Part shown: piece after piece, positions 1 to 7,108 of the stretch
Layout of the letters: the number at the start of each line of letters is the position of its first letter
How positions within the stretch are numbered: position 1 is the first letter of the stretch
Assembly: GCA_900314525.1 (NCBI GenBank)
Contig: OMVN01000007.1
Location: 1 to 64,000 of the forward strand
Direction: 5' to 3'
Source: an uncultured Eubacteriales bacterium
GTDB taxonomy: Bacteria; Bacillota; Clostridia; Lachnospirales; Lachnospiraceae
Length of the DNA: 64,000 nt
Translations under genes and position numbers: made by a program
Notes under the pieces: generated by a model
What the model was told of the DNA's origin: nothing
The model's database searches: none
Seen by the model: the letters and a program-made list of their open reading frames with translations, nothing else

Positions 1-10
1 CACTCCTTTT
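1..10 (-). promoter_or_regulatory. Ribosome binding site of a gene lying left of the window
   Basis: Read on the minus strand, the first ten bases are AAAAGGAGTG, a strong Shine-Dalgarno sequence. The start codon it serves would lie just outside the window. The gene would be divergent from lexA and share its SOS control region, so it is probably a LexA-regulated gene, but its identity cannot be seen. Confidence 0.55.
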
Positions 11-17
11 AATTAAT

Positions 18-109
18 CGAACACATGTTCCTTAACATATTTATATTATATAATGCAAACATATGTTTGTCAATGATTAAATCAAACAAATGTTTGGAAC
101 ATATGTTTG
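18..109. promoter_or_regulatory. Four LexA (SOS) boxes
   Basis: Four copies of a 14-bp palindrome like the Bacillus-type SOS box (CGAAC-N4-GTTYG) are visible: CGAACACATGTTCC at 18-31, CAAACATATGTTTG at 56-69, CAAACAAATGTTTG at 83-96 and GGAACATATGTTTG at 96-109. The second is a perfect palindrome, and the last two abut, sharing one G. The fourth box overlaps the -35 element of lexA, which fits autorepression. The first lies near the divergent gene to the left, so it probably controls that gene. Confidence 0.88.
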
Positions 110-135
110 ATTTTTAGACATATATATGATATAAT
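107..135 (+). promoter_or_regulatory. lexA promoter (sigma-A type)
   Basis: A -35 element TTGATT lies at 107-112 and a -10 element TATAAT at 130-135, with a 17-bp spacer. The -35 element overlaps the fourth LexA box, so bound LexA would block RNA polymerase. Confidence 0.8.
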
Positions 136-166
136 TGTACAAATTAGTTTCGAAAGGAATAATAAT

Positions 167-784
167 ATGGAATATGGTAAAATCTCTGCTAAACAGCAGG
201 AAATATTAGAATATATTAAATCAGAAATTGTTAATCGAGGTTACCCACCCACAGTCAGAGATATATGTAATGCTGTTAATTTGAAATCAACATCATCAGT
301 TCATTCGCATCTTGCTACTCTAGAGCGTGAGGGATATATAATCAGGGATAAGACTAAACCAAGGGCTATAGAAATAGTTGATGAATCTTTTAATACTACC
401 AGAAGGGAAATTGTGAATATTCCGGTTGTTGGACGCGTAGCTGCCGGTGAACCTATTCTTGCTGTTCAGAACATTGATAATTACTTTCCAGTTCCTGCAG
501 AATATCTCAGTAATTCGGTTACATTTATGCTGACTGTTAAGGGAGAAAGTATGATAAATGTAGGGATTTATGATGGAGATACCATTATTGTCGAACAATG
601 TAATACTGCTTCTAATGGTGAAATAATTGTGGCTCTTGTTGAGGATTCGGCTACGGTTAAGACGTTTTACAAGGAAAATGGCCATATCAGACTGCAGCCA
701 GAGAATGACACAATGGATCCAATAATTGTGCCAGACTGCAAGATATTAGGCAGGGTTATTGGCCTTTTCAGATTGATGAGATAA
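167..784 (+). CDS. lexA: LexA, SOS-response repressor and self-cleaving protease
   Basis: LexA represses DNA-damage genes and inactivates itself by RecA-stimulated self-cleavage. The N-terminal winged helix covers about residues 1-70. The cleavage site Ala-Gly is at residues 93-94, in VGRVAAGEP. The S24 peptidase domain carries the catalytic Ser128 (in KGESM) and Lys165 (in ATVKTF). I chose the ATG at 167 rather than the in-frame ATG at 107: 167 has the AAAGGA ribosome binding site at 153-158 and gives the normal 205 residues, whereas 107 lies inside the promoter and operator. The gene has its own promoter with four SOS boxes and ends at a strong terminator. Confidence 0.96.
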   Translation: MEYGKISAKQQEILEYIKSEIVNRGYPPTVRDICNAVNLKSTSSVHSHLATLEREGYIIRDKTKPRAIEIVDESFNTTRREIVNIPVVGRVAAGEPILAVQNIDNYFPVPAEYLSNSVTFMLTVKGESMINVGIYDGDTIIVEQCNTASNGEIIVALVEDSATVKTFYKENGHIRLQPENDTMDPIIVPDCKILGRVIGLFRLMR

Positions 785-785
785 G

Positions 786-826
786 AAAAAACCTGTATTG
801 TGTTAATCACACAGTACAGGTTTTTA
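786..826. terminator. Two-way terminator between lexA and rsfS
   Basis: The arms AAAAACCTGTA and TACAGGTTTTT form a stem, with an inner TGTG/CACA pairing. It has T tracts on both strands, so it can end lexA on plus and the rsfS operon on minus. Confidence 0.85.
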
Positions 827-850
827 TTTGTATTAAAAATTATGTGTTAA

Positions 851-1201
851 TTATAAATTATCAATTTCTTCAATTACTTTGCCATCTTTCCATAATCTCT
901 CAAGATCATAAAATAATCGGTCTTCCTGGTTAAAAATATTTACAATAATGTCGTTATAATCCATAAGTATCCATCCAGCCTGAGAATATCCCTCTACGTG
1001 ACCTGGATGAATTGATTCTTTTACAAGTTTTTCAGTTATATTATCAGCTATTGCTTGTACCTGACTTTTGTTATTACCACCTGCAATAATCATATAGTCT
1101 GCAATAACAGAAATTCCCGAAATATCAATTATTGTAATATTTATTCCAAGCTTTTCGTCAATTGCATTGTAAATATCTTTTACTTTATCTTTTATATTCA
1201 T
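851..1201 (-). CDS. rsfS: RsfS, ribosomal silencing factor
   Basis: RsfS binds L14 on the large ribosomal subunit and blocks subunit joining under starvation. The 116-residue length is normal. Family hallmarks include the DYMIIAGG segment near residues 35-42, the AGWILMDYNDIIVNIF core and the C-terminal RLFYDLERLW helix. It is the last gene of the nadD-yqeK-rsfS group, a common order in Firmicutes, and ends just before the shared terminator. Confidence 0.93.
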   Translation of the reverse strand: MNIKDKVKDIYNAIDEKLGINITIIDISGISVIADYMIIAGGNNKSQVQAIADNITEKLVKESIHPGHVEGYSQAGWILMDYNDIIVNIFNQEDRLFYDLERLWKDGKVIEEIDNL

Positions 1202-1226
1202 ATATTATGCTCCTAAATCTATATAT

Positions 1227-1826
1227 TTAAGTTAGTTGTGTCTTATTTCTGTTATCAATAAGGTCTTTGTAATAAGTATATGCAATATTTGTATTATTAT
1301 CTATGACATTCCCCTTAGAGTTAAGATAATTAATTGTATCCCTCATAATTACATAAACAGCCATATCGATATCTGTAAACGCAAGTTTTCTGACTTCTGT
1401 CAGGTTAGCCGCCTTGTATCTCTTTGGCTCTATATAGTCAGCAACATATACTATTTTTTCCAGCATTGTCATATTATCAGAACCTGTGGTATGTTTTATT
1501 ATTGAGTTTAATATGTCTTGATCATCTACGTTATATTTGCTTTCTGCAATATATGCACCTAATTTGGAATGCAGAAGATATGGGTGTTCCATCTCTACAT
1601 TTGTTATCTCAATGTTGTTTTCCAGGCACATTTTGATTTTCTTTTTATCAGGAATACATTTGGCACAGTCATGTAATAAACCAGCAATTTCAGCATTTTT
1701 TATATTTTCCTCATATCTCATTGCAAGACACATTGCAGTATATGAGACCCCAACTGTGTGATTATATCTGTCTTTATCTAATGTTTTAATCAGTTCTTTT
1801 TTTATGCTATTTATATTGATGTCCAT
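1227..1826 (-). CDS. yqeK: YqeK, HD-domain diadenosine tetraphosphatase
   Basis: YqeK-family proteins hydrolyse Ap4A symmetrically. The HD metal site is seen as His23, the His-Asp pair at residues 52-53 (GLLHDCAK), and later histidines in EHPYLLHS and IIKHTTG. The reading frame extends up to a GTG at 1847, but that start would lie against the nadD stop with no Shine-Dalgarno. The ATG at 1826 has AAGGA seven bases upstream, so I use it (199 residues). It lies between nadD and rsfS, the classical position. Confidence 0.92.
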   Translation of the reverse strand: MDININSIKKELIKTLDKDRYNHTVGVSYTAMCLAMRYEENIKNAEIAGLLHDCAKCIPDKKKIKMCLENNIEITNVEMEHPYLLHSKLGAYIAESKYNVDDQDILNSIIKHTTGSDNMTMLEKIVYVADYIEPKRYKAANLTEVRKLAFTDIDMAVYVIMRDTINYLNSKGNVIDNNTNIAYTYYKDLIDNRNKTQLT

Positions 1827-1849
1827 AAACTGGTCCTTCTTTCTCACGG

Positions 1850-2443
1850 TTATTTATACAGATTATTTTTATTAATGTAATTTTCAACATCCACTGGTAC
1901 CAGATATTTGATGCTTTTGCCTGAATTTACAAGTTCGCGTATTTCAGAAGATGAGATGTCGATATAAGGCGTAACCACATAAATAATATTGGCATCATAT
2001 TTATTTTCAAATGATTTAATCTTATCTCTTACAGTTTCTCTATTGAAATCTCTGTCAGTTACCACAACTGTACATAATTTGAAAATTTCGCTGGGTTCAT
2101 GCCAGCTTTCCATCTGAAGAAGGGAATCTGCTCCGATTATAAAGTATAATTCATAATCTTTGTTTTGCTGTTTCATGAGACTTAGCGTATCTGCTGTATA
2201 AATTATACCAGTTCTCTTTAATTCAAAGTCTGAGTACTCAAAATTCTGATTCCCATTGATGGCAAGTTTAATCATATCACCTCGTATTTCACCATTTAAG
2301 ACGTTTTTCTTGTGAGGAGGATTACCAGAAGGCATAAATAATATTTTGTCCAAATTCAGGGCTTCTAAGCACTTCTCAGCTATAATCAAATGACCAAGAT
2401 GTATAGGATTAAATGTACCACCTATAATTCCTATTTTCTTCAT
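1850..2443 (-). CDS. nadD: NadD, nicotinate-nucleotide adenylyltransferase
   Basis: NadD joins ATP and nicotinate mononucleotide to give deamido-NAD. The nucleotidyltransferase signature GGTFNPIHLGH is at residues 8-18, with the two histidines that stabilise the ATP phosphates. The second signature SSSEIRE is near residue 164. The length of 197 residues is normal. It is followed by yqeK with almost no gap. Confidence 0.96.
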   Translation of the reverse strand: MKKIGIIGGTFNPIHLGHLIIAEKCLEALNLDKILFMPSGNPPHKKNVLNGEIRGDMIKLAINGNQNFEYSDFELKRTGIIYTADTLSLMKQQNKDYELYFIIGADSLLQMESWHEPSEIFKLCTVVVTDRDFNRETVRDKIKSFENKYDANIIYVVTPYIDISSSEIRELVNSGKSIKYLVPVDVENYINKNNLYK

Positions 2444-2470
2444 TATTGTTCTTCTCTTTTCAAAATGTAA

Positions 2471-2755
2471 TTACAATTCAATTTTTGGGTTTTCTTTTGA
2501 TCTTCTGTATAACACTATTTTTCTGCCCATAACATGAACTATTTCAGAATGAGTTCTCTCAGATATTGTTCTAGCAAGTGTCATTGGATCATACATGCAG
2601 TTTTTTAAAACACTTATTTTTATTAGTTCTCTTGCTTCAAGTGCTTCGTCAATACCTTTTGTGAACTCAGGAGTGATGTCACTTTTCCCAATCTGATATA
2701 TAGGCTGGATAGTACTCGCTAAACTTCTTAAATGTGCTCTCTGTTTGCTATTCAA
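2471..2755 (-). CDS. yhbY: YhbY, CRS1/YhbY-type RNA-binding protein
   Basis: This small protein of the CRM fold associates with pre-50S ribosomes. It has the family start KQRAHLRSLA, the QIGKSDIT segment that replaces the GxxG loop, and the ending GRKIVLYRRS. The start codon is TTG, preceded by AAAGGAG at suitable spacing; no ATG is available upstream. It sits between obgE and nadD. A perfect hairpin lies between its ribosome binding site and the obgE stop. Confidence 0.92.
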   Translation of the reverse strand: MNSKQRAHLRSLASTIQPIYQIGKSDITPEFTKGIDEALEARELIKISVLKNCMYDPMTLARTISERTHSEIVHVMGRKIVLYRRSKENPKIEL

Positions 2756-2770
2756 TATTTTCTCCTTTCG

Positions 2771-2799
2771 AAGTAGACATAATATAATTATGTCTACTT
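2771..2799 (-). repeat. Perfect intercistronic hairpin holding the obgE stop codon
   Basis: The arms AAGTAGACATAAT (2771-2783) and ATTATGTCTACTT (2787-2799) pair perfectly over 13 bp with a 3-base loop. The obgE stop (2794-2796) is inside one arm. No T tract follows on the minus strand, so it is more likely an RNA-processing or stability element than a terminator. Confidence 0.75.
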
Positions 2800-4080
2800 A
2801 TAATAATCAAATTCATGACCATAGATTTTTACAGTATCCCCGTCTGTAATTCCAAGGTCTACTAACATATCTAGTATTTTGTTGTCCTTCATGAATTTCT
2901 GGAAGAACATAAATCCTTTTTCTGATTCAAGATTTGTATATCCAAGCATTTTCTCTATTCTTGGTCCTTCAATAGAAAATACGCCGTCCTCAATTTTTAG
3001 TACTGTAAATGGATCATCTGGATTATCATTAAATTCATCTGGGAAATATTCCTGCTCAAATTCAACAGGCTCTCTATCCATAGTTTTAAGCAAATCATTT
3101 ACAAAATATAAAAGTTCCTTAAGACCTTTTCCACTCACTGCAGAAATAGGGAATACTCGTATTCCTTTTGGTTCAAACTCATCCTTAAGTGTCTTAATAA
3201 TACTATCTTCTTCTGAATAAATTGCGTCAATTTTATTTGCAGCTATAACTTGAGGTCTTGAAAGCAGATTTTCATTATAAGCTTTTAATTCTTCGTTTAT
3301 TTTATTTATATCAGTTATAGGGTCTCTTCCTTCTGTAGATGCAGCATCAACAACATGAATTAAAACTTTCGTTCTCTCAATGTGTCTTAAGAACTCGTGT
3401 CCTAAACCAACACCGTCGGCAGCACCTTCAATAAGACCGGGAATATCAGCAATTACAAAGCCGTTTGAACCATCAAGATCTACTACACCGAGATTTGGAC
3501 TAAGTGTTGTAAAGTGGTAATTGGCAATCTTTGGTTTTGCATTTGTAACTCTTGAAAGAAGAGTCGATTTTCCTACGTTTGGATAACCAACAAGTCCAAC
3601 ATCAGCAATTACTTTAAGTTCGAGTGTTACATAGAGTTCCTTTGAACTCTGTCCTGGTTGGGCATATTTTGGAACCTGCATTGTAGGGGTTGCGTAGTGC
3701 ATATTACCCTTTCCACCACGGCCTCCCTTAAGTATGGTTACTTTTTTGTCAATCTTTGACATATCCGCAATTACTTTTCCTGATTCGGCCTCTTTTATAA
3801 TTGTGCCAAGGGGAACTTTAATTATTAAATCTTCGCCATCTTTACCGTGCTGTCTCTTTTTGCCACCTTCTTCACCGGAAGTTGCAACATATTTTCTGAC
3901 ATGTCTAAAATCAGTAAGAGTATTTAATCCTTCATCTACGACAAAAATTATATCGCCACCTCGGCCACCATCGCCACCATCAGGTCCGCCTGCAGGTACA
4001 TATAATTCTCTTCTGAAACTTACATGGCCATCTCCGCCTTTACCTGATTTTATAAATATTTTCGCTCTGTCAGCAAACAT
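2794..4080 (-). CDS. obgE: ObgE, ribosome-assembly GTPase
   Basis: Obg is an essential GTPase for 50S maturation and stress control. The glycine-rich Obg fold spans about residues 1-158. It is followed by a G domain with P-loop GYPNVGKST (165-173), DIPGL (212-216) and NKID (282-285), then an OCT domain ending in VKIYGHEFDYYK. The frame is open 60 bases further up, but that extension would overlap a terminator hairpin. The ATG at 4080 opens with the canonical MFADRAKIF and has AGAAAGG and GGTGAT motifs upstream, so I use it (428 residues). Confidence 0.96.
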   Translation of the reverse strand: MFADRAKIFIKSGKGGDGHVSFRRELYVPAGGPDGGDGGRGGDIIFVVDEGLNTLTDFRHVRKYVATSGEEGGKKRQHGKDGEDLIIKVPLGTIIKEAESGKVIADMSKIDKKVTILKGGRGGKGNMHYATPTMQVPKYAQPGQSSKELYVTLELKVIADVGLVGYPNVGKSTLLSRVTNAKPKIANYHFTTLSPNLGVVDLDGSNGFVIADIPGLIEGAADGVGLGHEFLRHIERTKVLIHVVDAASTEGRDPITDINKINEELKAYNENLLSRPQVIAANKIDAIYSEEDSIIKTLKDEFEPKGIRVFPISAVSGKGLKELLYFVNDLLKTMDREPVEFEQEYFPDEFNDNPDDPFTVLKIEDGVFSIEGPRIEKMLGYTNLESEKGFMFFQKFMKDNKILDMLVDLGITDGDTVKIYGHEFDYYK

Positions 4081-4103
4081 GATATCACCATGCCTTTCTA
4101 TAT

Positions 4104-4139
4104 AAAAATATGGCTCCAAACCATAATGATTTGAAGCCA
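4104..4139 (-). terminator. Terminator or attenuator between rpmA and obgE
   Basis: The stem arms TGGCTCCAAA (4111-4120) and TTTGAAGCCA (4130-4139) pair with one G-U, and the loop is 9 bases. On the minus strand a TATTTTTAT tract follows. It would lower obgE expression relative to the ribosomal proteins. Confidence 0.72.
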
Positions 4140-4145
4140 CAATTA

Positions 4146-4430
4146 TTATTTTGCTACTGGAACGATAGAAACCTGTTTCTTGTCTCTACCCTTTCTTTCA
4201 AATCTAACAACACCATCAACTAAAGCAAATAATGTGTCATCTCCACCGATACCAACATTAACACCTGGATGGATCTTTGTTCCACGCTGTCTATAAAGAA
4301 TATTTCCAGCTTTAACAAACTGTCCGTCTGCTCTCTTTGCACCTAATCTCTTAGATTCTGAATCTCTTCCGTTCTTAGTAGATCCAACACCCTTTTTATG
4401 TGCAAAAAACTGAAGGTTCATCTTTAACAT
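4146..4430 (-). CDS. rpmA: Ribosomal protein L27 with a cleavable N-terminal extension
   Basis: L27 reaches the peptidyl-transferase centre of the 50S subunit. After an N-terminal extension [10 protein letters not shown] comes the canonical [14 protein letters not shown]. Extensions ending in LQFF-A are known in Firmicutes and are removed by the protease Prp, which is encoded just upstream here. The length (94 residues) and the [18 protein letters not shown] core are normal. Confidence 0.97.
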   Translation of the reverse strand: MLKMNLQFFAHKKGVGSTKNGRDSESKRLGAKRADGQFVKAGNILYRQRGTKIHPGVNVGIGGDDTLFALVDGVVRFERKGRDKKQVSIVPVAK

Positions 4431-4433
4431 AGT

Positions 4434-4760
4434 TCACACCTCCTTGATTTTTACAGTAATATACTTTTTATTTTCCTGTGCTATTTCCGATATACCTAAG
4501 TAAAGGGAATTTAGCAATAATTTTGACTCATTACTCAATTTTACATTCGGATGTAATTTAATCAATCCTGATTCTTCATCAGCATCACATTTAAAATTAT
4601 CATCTGTAAACTTTTCAATAGAATTTATCGTATTAATCACTAAAACAGAAACTGATGCACAGACAATATCTTTGCCATATTCATCGTATCCTGCATGACC
4701 ACTTAACTCAAATCCTACAAATTGATCAGAGGAGTCTTTAAAAAATGTTACATTAATCAT
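4434..4760 (-). CDS. prp: Prp, cysteine protease that processes L27
   Basis: Prp (YsxB) removes the N-terminal extension of L27. The catalytic pair is visible as His22 in SGHAGYDEYG and Cys34 in DIVCASVS, the same positions known in Staphylococcus aureus. The protein has 108 residues. It lies between rplU and rpmA with very short gaps, so enzyme and substrate are made from one transcript. Confidence 0.94.
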   Translation of the reverse strand: MINVTFFKDSSDQFVGFELSGHAGYDEYGKDIVCASVSVLVINTINSIEKFTDDNFKCDADEESGLIKLHPNVKLSNESKLLLNSLYLGISEIAQENKKYITVKIKEV

Positions 4761-4772
4761 AAATTCTAAAAA

Positions 4773-5081
4773 TTAAGCATTGATCTTGTCAATCTTAACT
4801 TCTGTGTAGGCCTGTCTATGACCATTTTTCTTATGATAACCAGTTTTTCTCTTATACTTATAAACGATAACCTTTTTAGCTTTTCCGTTAGATACAACTG
4901 TTGCATCAACGCTTGCATTAGCTACTGTTGGATCACCAACTTTAACATCGCTATCGCTAACAAGTAATACCTGATCAAATGTAACTTTCTCGTCAGCTTC
5001 TTTACCAAGTTTTTCAACTCTGATAACATCGCCTTCTGAAACTTTGTACTGTTTACCACCTGTTGCTATAATTGCGTACAT
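4773..5081 (-). CDS. rplU: Ribosomal protein L21
   Basis: L21 is a 50S subunit protein. The 102-residue sequence opens with MYAIIATGGKQYKV and ends with the KTGYHKKNGHRQAYTEVKI segment, both diagnostic. A strong GGAGGTG ribosome binding site precedes it, and a separate promoter with a structured leader drives rplU-prp-rpmA. Confidence 0.97.
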   Translation of the reverse strand: MYAIIATGGKQYKVSEGDVIRVEKLGKEADEKVTFDQVLLVSDSDVKVGDPTVANASVDATVVSNGKAKKVIVYKYKRKTGYHKKNGHRQAYTEVKIDKINA

Positions 5082-5158
5082 ATGGCACCTCCTATTTCAA
5101 TTACTCGCCAGTTACGGTATTGAAAAAATCAAATTTAAAACCTCACTGTGCGGCACAC
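5082..5158 (-). ncRNA. Candidate L21 leader (structured 5' UTR of rplU)
   Basis: The untranslated leader between the promoter and rplU is about 75 bases. It contains GTGTGCCGCAC, GTGAGGTTTT and ACCGTAACTGGCGAGT, segments I recall from ribosomal L21 leaders in clostridia. That match is from memory and should be confirmed with the Rfam L21 leader model. The likely role is autoregulation by L21. Confidence 0.5.
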
Positions 5159-5164
5159 TAAGAT

Positions 5165-5193
5165 AGTGTAGCATAATGAGGTTTTTATGTCAA
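5165..5193 (-). promoter_or_regulatory. rplU promoter (sigma-A type)
   Basis: TTGACA (minus strand, plus 5188-5193) and TACACT (5165-5170) are separated by exactly 17 bp. The same DNA also forms a long hairpin (AAAACCTCA at 5137-5145 with TGAGGTTTT at 5177-5185), which could end transcripts arriving from the RNase gene. Confidence 0.75.
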
Positions 5194-5206
5194 TTATTTT
5201 TCTATA

Positions 5207-6412
5207 TTAATTTATAACTTTTTCATATTGCTCTACCAGTGAAGCTTTAGTTTTTTTTCTTGTCAGTTCTACAAGATCTAATTTAGTCATTTCAATATAA
5301 TCTGTTTTAATTTTATCTTTCAGAATATATTCTTTTACTTTATCAATTAGAATAACTTTATCTTCTTCACTGCTCATATTTATAAAATCAATTATTATAA
5401 TACCTGATAGGTTTCTTAAGGATAGCTGCAGTGCAATTTCCTTTGCTGCCTCAATATTGACGTTTAAAATGTGTTTCTTTGAATTATTCCCTTTTATGCA
5501 TTTGCCTGTATTTACGTCAATTACAACCATAGCTTCTGTCTGCTCGATATATAAATATGCGCCTGATTTTAGCCATACTTTTTTATTCAGGGTATCGTTT
5601 AGAGTCTTTTCAATACTATGGAGCTTGTAGAGCGGTAGCAAATCATCCTCATACAAATTTAAAGAAATTTCAATATTAGTCTTTTCCATGTAATCAGATA
5701 TATTCTCGTATAAATCACGATTATCAGTCACTATCTCGGAAACTTCATTCTTATAAAATCCTTTAATCCAGGTAAGATAATCTTTTGGTTCGTTGTGCAG
5801 AATACTGTATTTTGTCCTGTATTCTGATTTTGACAGAATTTCAGTCATTTTCTGTTTGAGCTCTGTAATCTCTGATTCTATATCAACTAGTCGGGCAGTC
5901 GTTGCATTAGTTCTGATGATAACACCAAAACTGTATCTGTCATCTTTTAACAGATTTGATAGCTTATCTCTGACTTCTGACTTAAAATTTTGATCTTTGA
6001 TTTTCCCAGAGAAACCTATCCCTGTTTTATTATAGTTTAGTACACAGTATTTTCCTGTAAGACTTATGTTAGATGTAAGAACAGGGAATTTTGTTTTAAT
6101 GGCATTTTTTGATATCTGTACAAGTACTAGGTCGCCCTGACATATTTTATCAGTATTTTTTTTATTTAAGAACACAGGATTTTTATTATCATTAATCGAA
6201 AAATATCCTGTTTTTCCATCCTGATATTCAATGAATGCGGCATCAATATTTTTAACAATGTCTTTGACATAGCCTACATAAACATTCCCAATCAGATCAG
6301 AATTATCTGGTGTATCTAGCGAAATTCGGTAAAATCCTGATTCATTTTTTATTCCGTAGAATAGTATATCTTTTTCTTTGTATTTAAATCTGGTAATTAC
6401 ATATTTTCCCAT
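5207..6412 (-). CDS. rng: Ribonuclease E/G family endoribonuclease
   Basis: RNase E/G enzymes cut single-stranded RNA 5' ends and process rRNA. An S1 domain covers about residues 38-110 (GNVYVGYVKDIVKNIDAAF). The two catalytic aspartates are Asp299 in VVIDVNTGK and Asp342 in IIIIDFINM. At 401 residues it is short. It ends soon after LTRKKTKASL and shows no CPxC zinc-link motif, which usually follows there. It lies directly downstream of the two radical SAM genes and before rplU, a common clostridial order. Confidence 0.9.
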   Translation of the reverse strand: MGKYVITRFKYKEKDILFYGIKNESGFYRISLDTPDNSDLIGNVYVGYVKDIVKNIDAAFIEYQDGKTGYFSINDNKNPVFLNKKNTDKICQGDLVLVQISKNAIKTKFPVLTSNISLTGKYCVLNYNKTGIGFSGKIKDQNFKSEVRDKLSNLLKDDRYSFGVIIRTNATTARLVDIESEITELKQKMTEILSKSEYRTKYSILHNEPKDYLTWIKGFYKNEVSEIVTDNRDLYENISDYMEKTNIEISLNLYEDDLLPLYKLHSIEKTLNDTLNKKVWLKSGAYLYIEQTEAMVVIDVNTGKCIKGNNSKKHILNVNIEAAKEIALQLSLRNLSGIIIIDFINMSSEEDKVILIDKVKEYILKDKIKTDYIEMTKLDLVELTRKKTKASLVEQYEKVIN

Positions 6413-6421
6413 AGAAAACTC

Positions 6422-7108
6422 CTAATTTATCTCAGAACCAAAATCTAGCAATGGGATGATTTCGTCCTCTCTTTTACCGTATATTTCCAGACGTTCAGTA
6501 TTAATATCAAATTGACTGAACTCTTCATTTAAGTAGTTATAAAAAGCATTTATTACAAGTTCAGGTTTTAAGTTATTTTCACTTCCAGTTTTTAATTTCA
6601 TGAAAATTTTGTCATTGTCCAATGAATATTCAAGTATCATTGGTTTTATATCCAGAGACATCTCACTTTTCTTTGTCTTCTTTACAATGTTGATTGATTC
6701 CTGACTCATAAAATCATTAAAAGTATCAATCCTTGATAAAATTTTTTTATTAATAATTGTGACATTATAATCTGCTGCTGCAACAATTGACATAGCATTT
6801 TTAGAATTTTCATCAAGAAGTCTGTATCCAGTTACTTTCATGCCTTCAACCATTGTTTCATTCATTCGTTCAATCATTTTAGAAGATGAATCAGTAGAAT
6901 TAACTTCAATATCAAAATATTCTGAGAGACTTGTAAGACCAACGCCGAGGGGTGCAGCAAAGGACATTTTCTGATGTGGGCTAAATCCTTCAGAATAACA
7001 TATGTCCACATCAGCACGTCTCATAACTTTCTGGAAATATCTCATAATATCCAGATGACCGACAAATTTCATGCATCCCGTTTTCTCAAATTTAATTCTT
7101 ATTTTCAA
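6422..7108 (-). CDS. DUF2344 (TIGR03936) radical SAM-linked protein
   Basis: The family is conserved beside the TIGR03960 radical SAM protein, and its exact function is unknown. It opens with IRIKFEKTGCMKFVGHLDIM and continues with the ICYSEGFSPHQKMSFAAPL motif typical of TIGR03936. The frame is open to 7141. I prefer the TTG at 7108 because a very strong GGAGGAGG lies about eight bases upstream and the protein then begins at the conserved KIRIKF (228 residues). The start overlaps the end of the radical SAM gene, suggesting coupled translation. Confidence 0.85.
   Translation of the reverse strand: MKIRIKFEKTGCMKFVGHLDIMRYFQKVMRRADVDICYSEGFSPHQKMSFAAPLGVGLTSLSEYFDIEVNSTDSSSKMIERMNETMVEGMKVTGYRLLDENSKNAMSIVAAADYNVTIINKKILSRIDTFNDFMSQESINIVKKTKKSEMSLDIKPMILEYSLDNDKIFMKLKTGSENNLKPELVINAFYNYLNEEFSQFDINTERLEIYGKREDEIIPLLDFGSEIN

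Noticed and set aside
320-685. Minus-strand open frame of 121 codons inside lexA
   Set aside because: It lies in the reverse of a clear lexA gene and shows no ribosome site or family features.
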